In this document: positions 63,930 to 64,000 of the stretch, piece by piece
Layout of the letters: every line of letters begins with the position of its first letter
How positions within the stretch are numbered: position 1 is the first letter of the stretch
DNA from: Saccharopolyspora sp. SCSIO 74807
Lineage (GTDB): Bacteria > Actinomycetota > Actinomycetes > Mycobacteriales > Pseudonocardiaceae
Direction of reading: 5' to 3'
Assembly (NCBI RefSeq): GCF_037023755.1
Contig: NZ_CP146100.1
Location: forward strand, 3,441,501-3,505,500
DNA: 64,000 nucleotides
Notes under the pieces: generated by a model
What the model was told of the DNA's origin: nothing
Database searches by the model: none
What the model saw: the letters and a program-made list of their open reading frames with translations, nothing else
Made by a program: the position numbers and the translations under genes

Positions 63930-64000
63930 TCCCGCAGTCTCCCGTAGCGCAACAGCAGCAGCGATTCCGCGTGCAGCACCGACTCCAGCCGCATCCCGCG
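63926..64000 (-). CDS. 3' end of an unidentified upstream gene
   Basis: A 24-codon open frame runs from the window edge and ends in TGA overlapping the sigma factor GTG (GTGA). The residues are RGMRLESVLHAESLLLLRYG and then RLRE. The coupling suggests a real gene in the operon, but the fragment is too short to identify. Confidence 0.4.
   Translation of the reverse strand, partial: RGMRLESVLHAESLLLLRYGRLRE

Overview
The window is a high-GC actinomycete chromosome segment with strong third-position G/C bias, many GTG and some TTG starts, and frequent ATGA, GTGA and TGATG start/stop overlaps. Gene content and order resemble, from memory, the Mycobacterium tuberculosis Rv2672-Rv2711 backbone (ideR, sigB, sigA, ppgK, suhB, cei, DUF4193, DUF3093, dut, DUF3710, ceoB/ceoC, APC transporter, RumA-like methyltransferase, dxs, RNase D, DUF3000, hemE, hemG, hemQ, msrB). 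The insertions and protein sequences suggest a Pseudonocardiaceae member, most like Saccharopolyspora. Genus assignment is inference. No rRNA, tRNA, CRISPR array, phage or intact insertion sequence was seen; almost everything is core chromosome.

Layout. 1-2.4 kb: ideR-galK-galE, read leftward. 2.5-10.1 kb: sulfurtransferase, AcuC-like deacetylase, a GNAT/acyl-CoA-synthetase fusion, hydrolase, lipoprotein and tyrosine phosphatase, read rightward. 10.3-14.3 kb: sigB, dtd, methyltransferase and an HhH-GPD protein. 14.3-21 kb: PlsC-type acyltransferase, small DUF proteins, YihY, a helicase and a cysteine-desulfurase-like enzyme. 21.6-32.4 kb: the sigA neighbourhood, with polyphosphate glucokinase, inositol monophosphatase, Cei-like envelope protein, dut and two RCK potassium regulators. 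32.6-41 kb: KimA-type potassium transporter, RNA methyltransferase, dxs and a two-component system. 41.9-47.7 kb: fadJ-fadA, RNase D and an orphan NarL-type regulator. 48-52.8 kb: hemE-hemG-hemQ (the coproporphyrin route to heme) and msrB. 53-59.6 kb: standalone NHEJ-type polymerase and ligase flanking a tiny cysteine-rich peptide gene, a hydrolase-like lipoprotein without its serine nucleophile, an EamA exporter and a ketopantoate-reductase-like enzyme. 59.7-64 kb: a tightly packed Asp23/AmaP cluster headed by an ECF sigma factor and a zinc-finger/Asp23-like anti-sigma candidate.

The genes join several core functions: transcription control (SigA, SigB, ECF sigma, IdeR, two response regulators), heme and isoprenoid supply, beta-oxidation, potassium balance and envelope maintenance. 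sigA and sigB both carry upstream sites resembling disulfide-stress (SigR/SigH) promoters.

The least-described elements are the ECF/Asp23/AmaP operon at the right end, the 32-residue double CXCCXXC peptide at 54.4 kb, and a two-copy intergenic palindromic repeat near 57.4 kb. At least eight genes show a TANNNT box 6-8 nt before the start codon and no usable Shine-Dalgarno, as expected of leaderless mRNAs.
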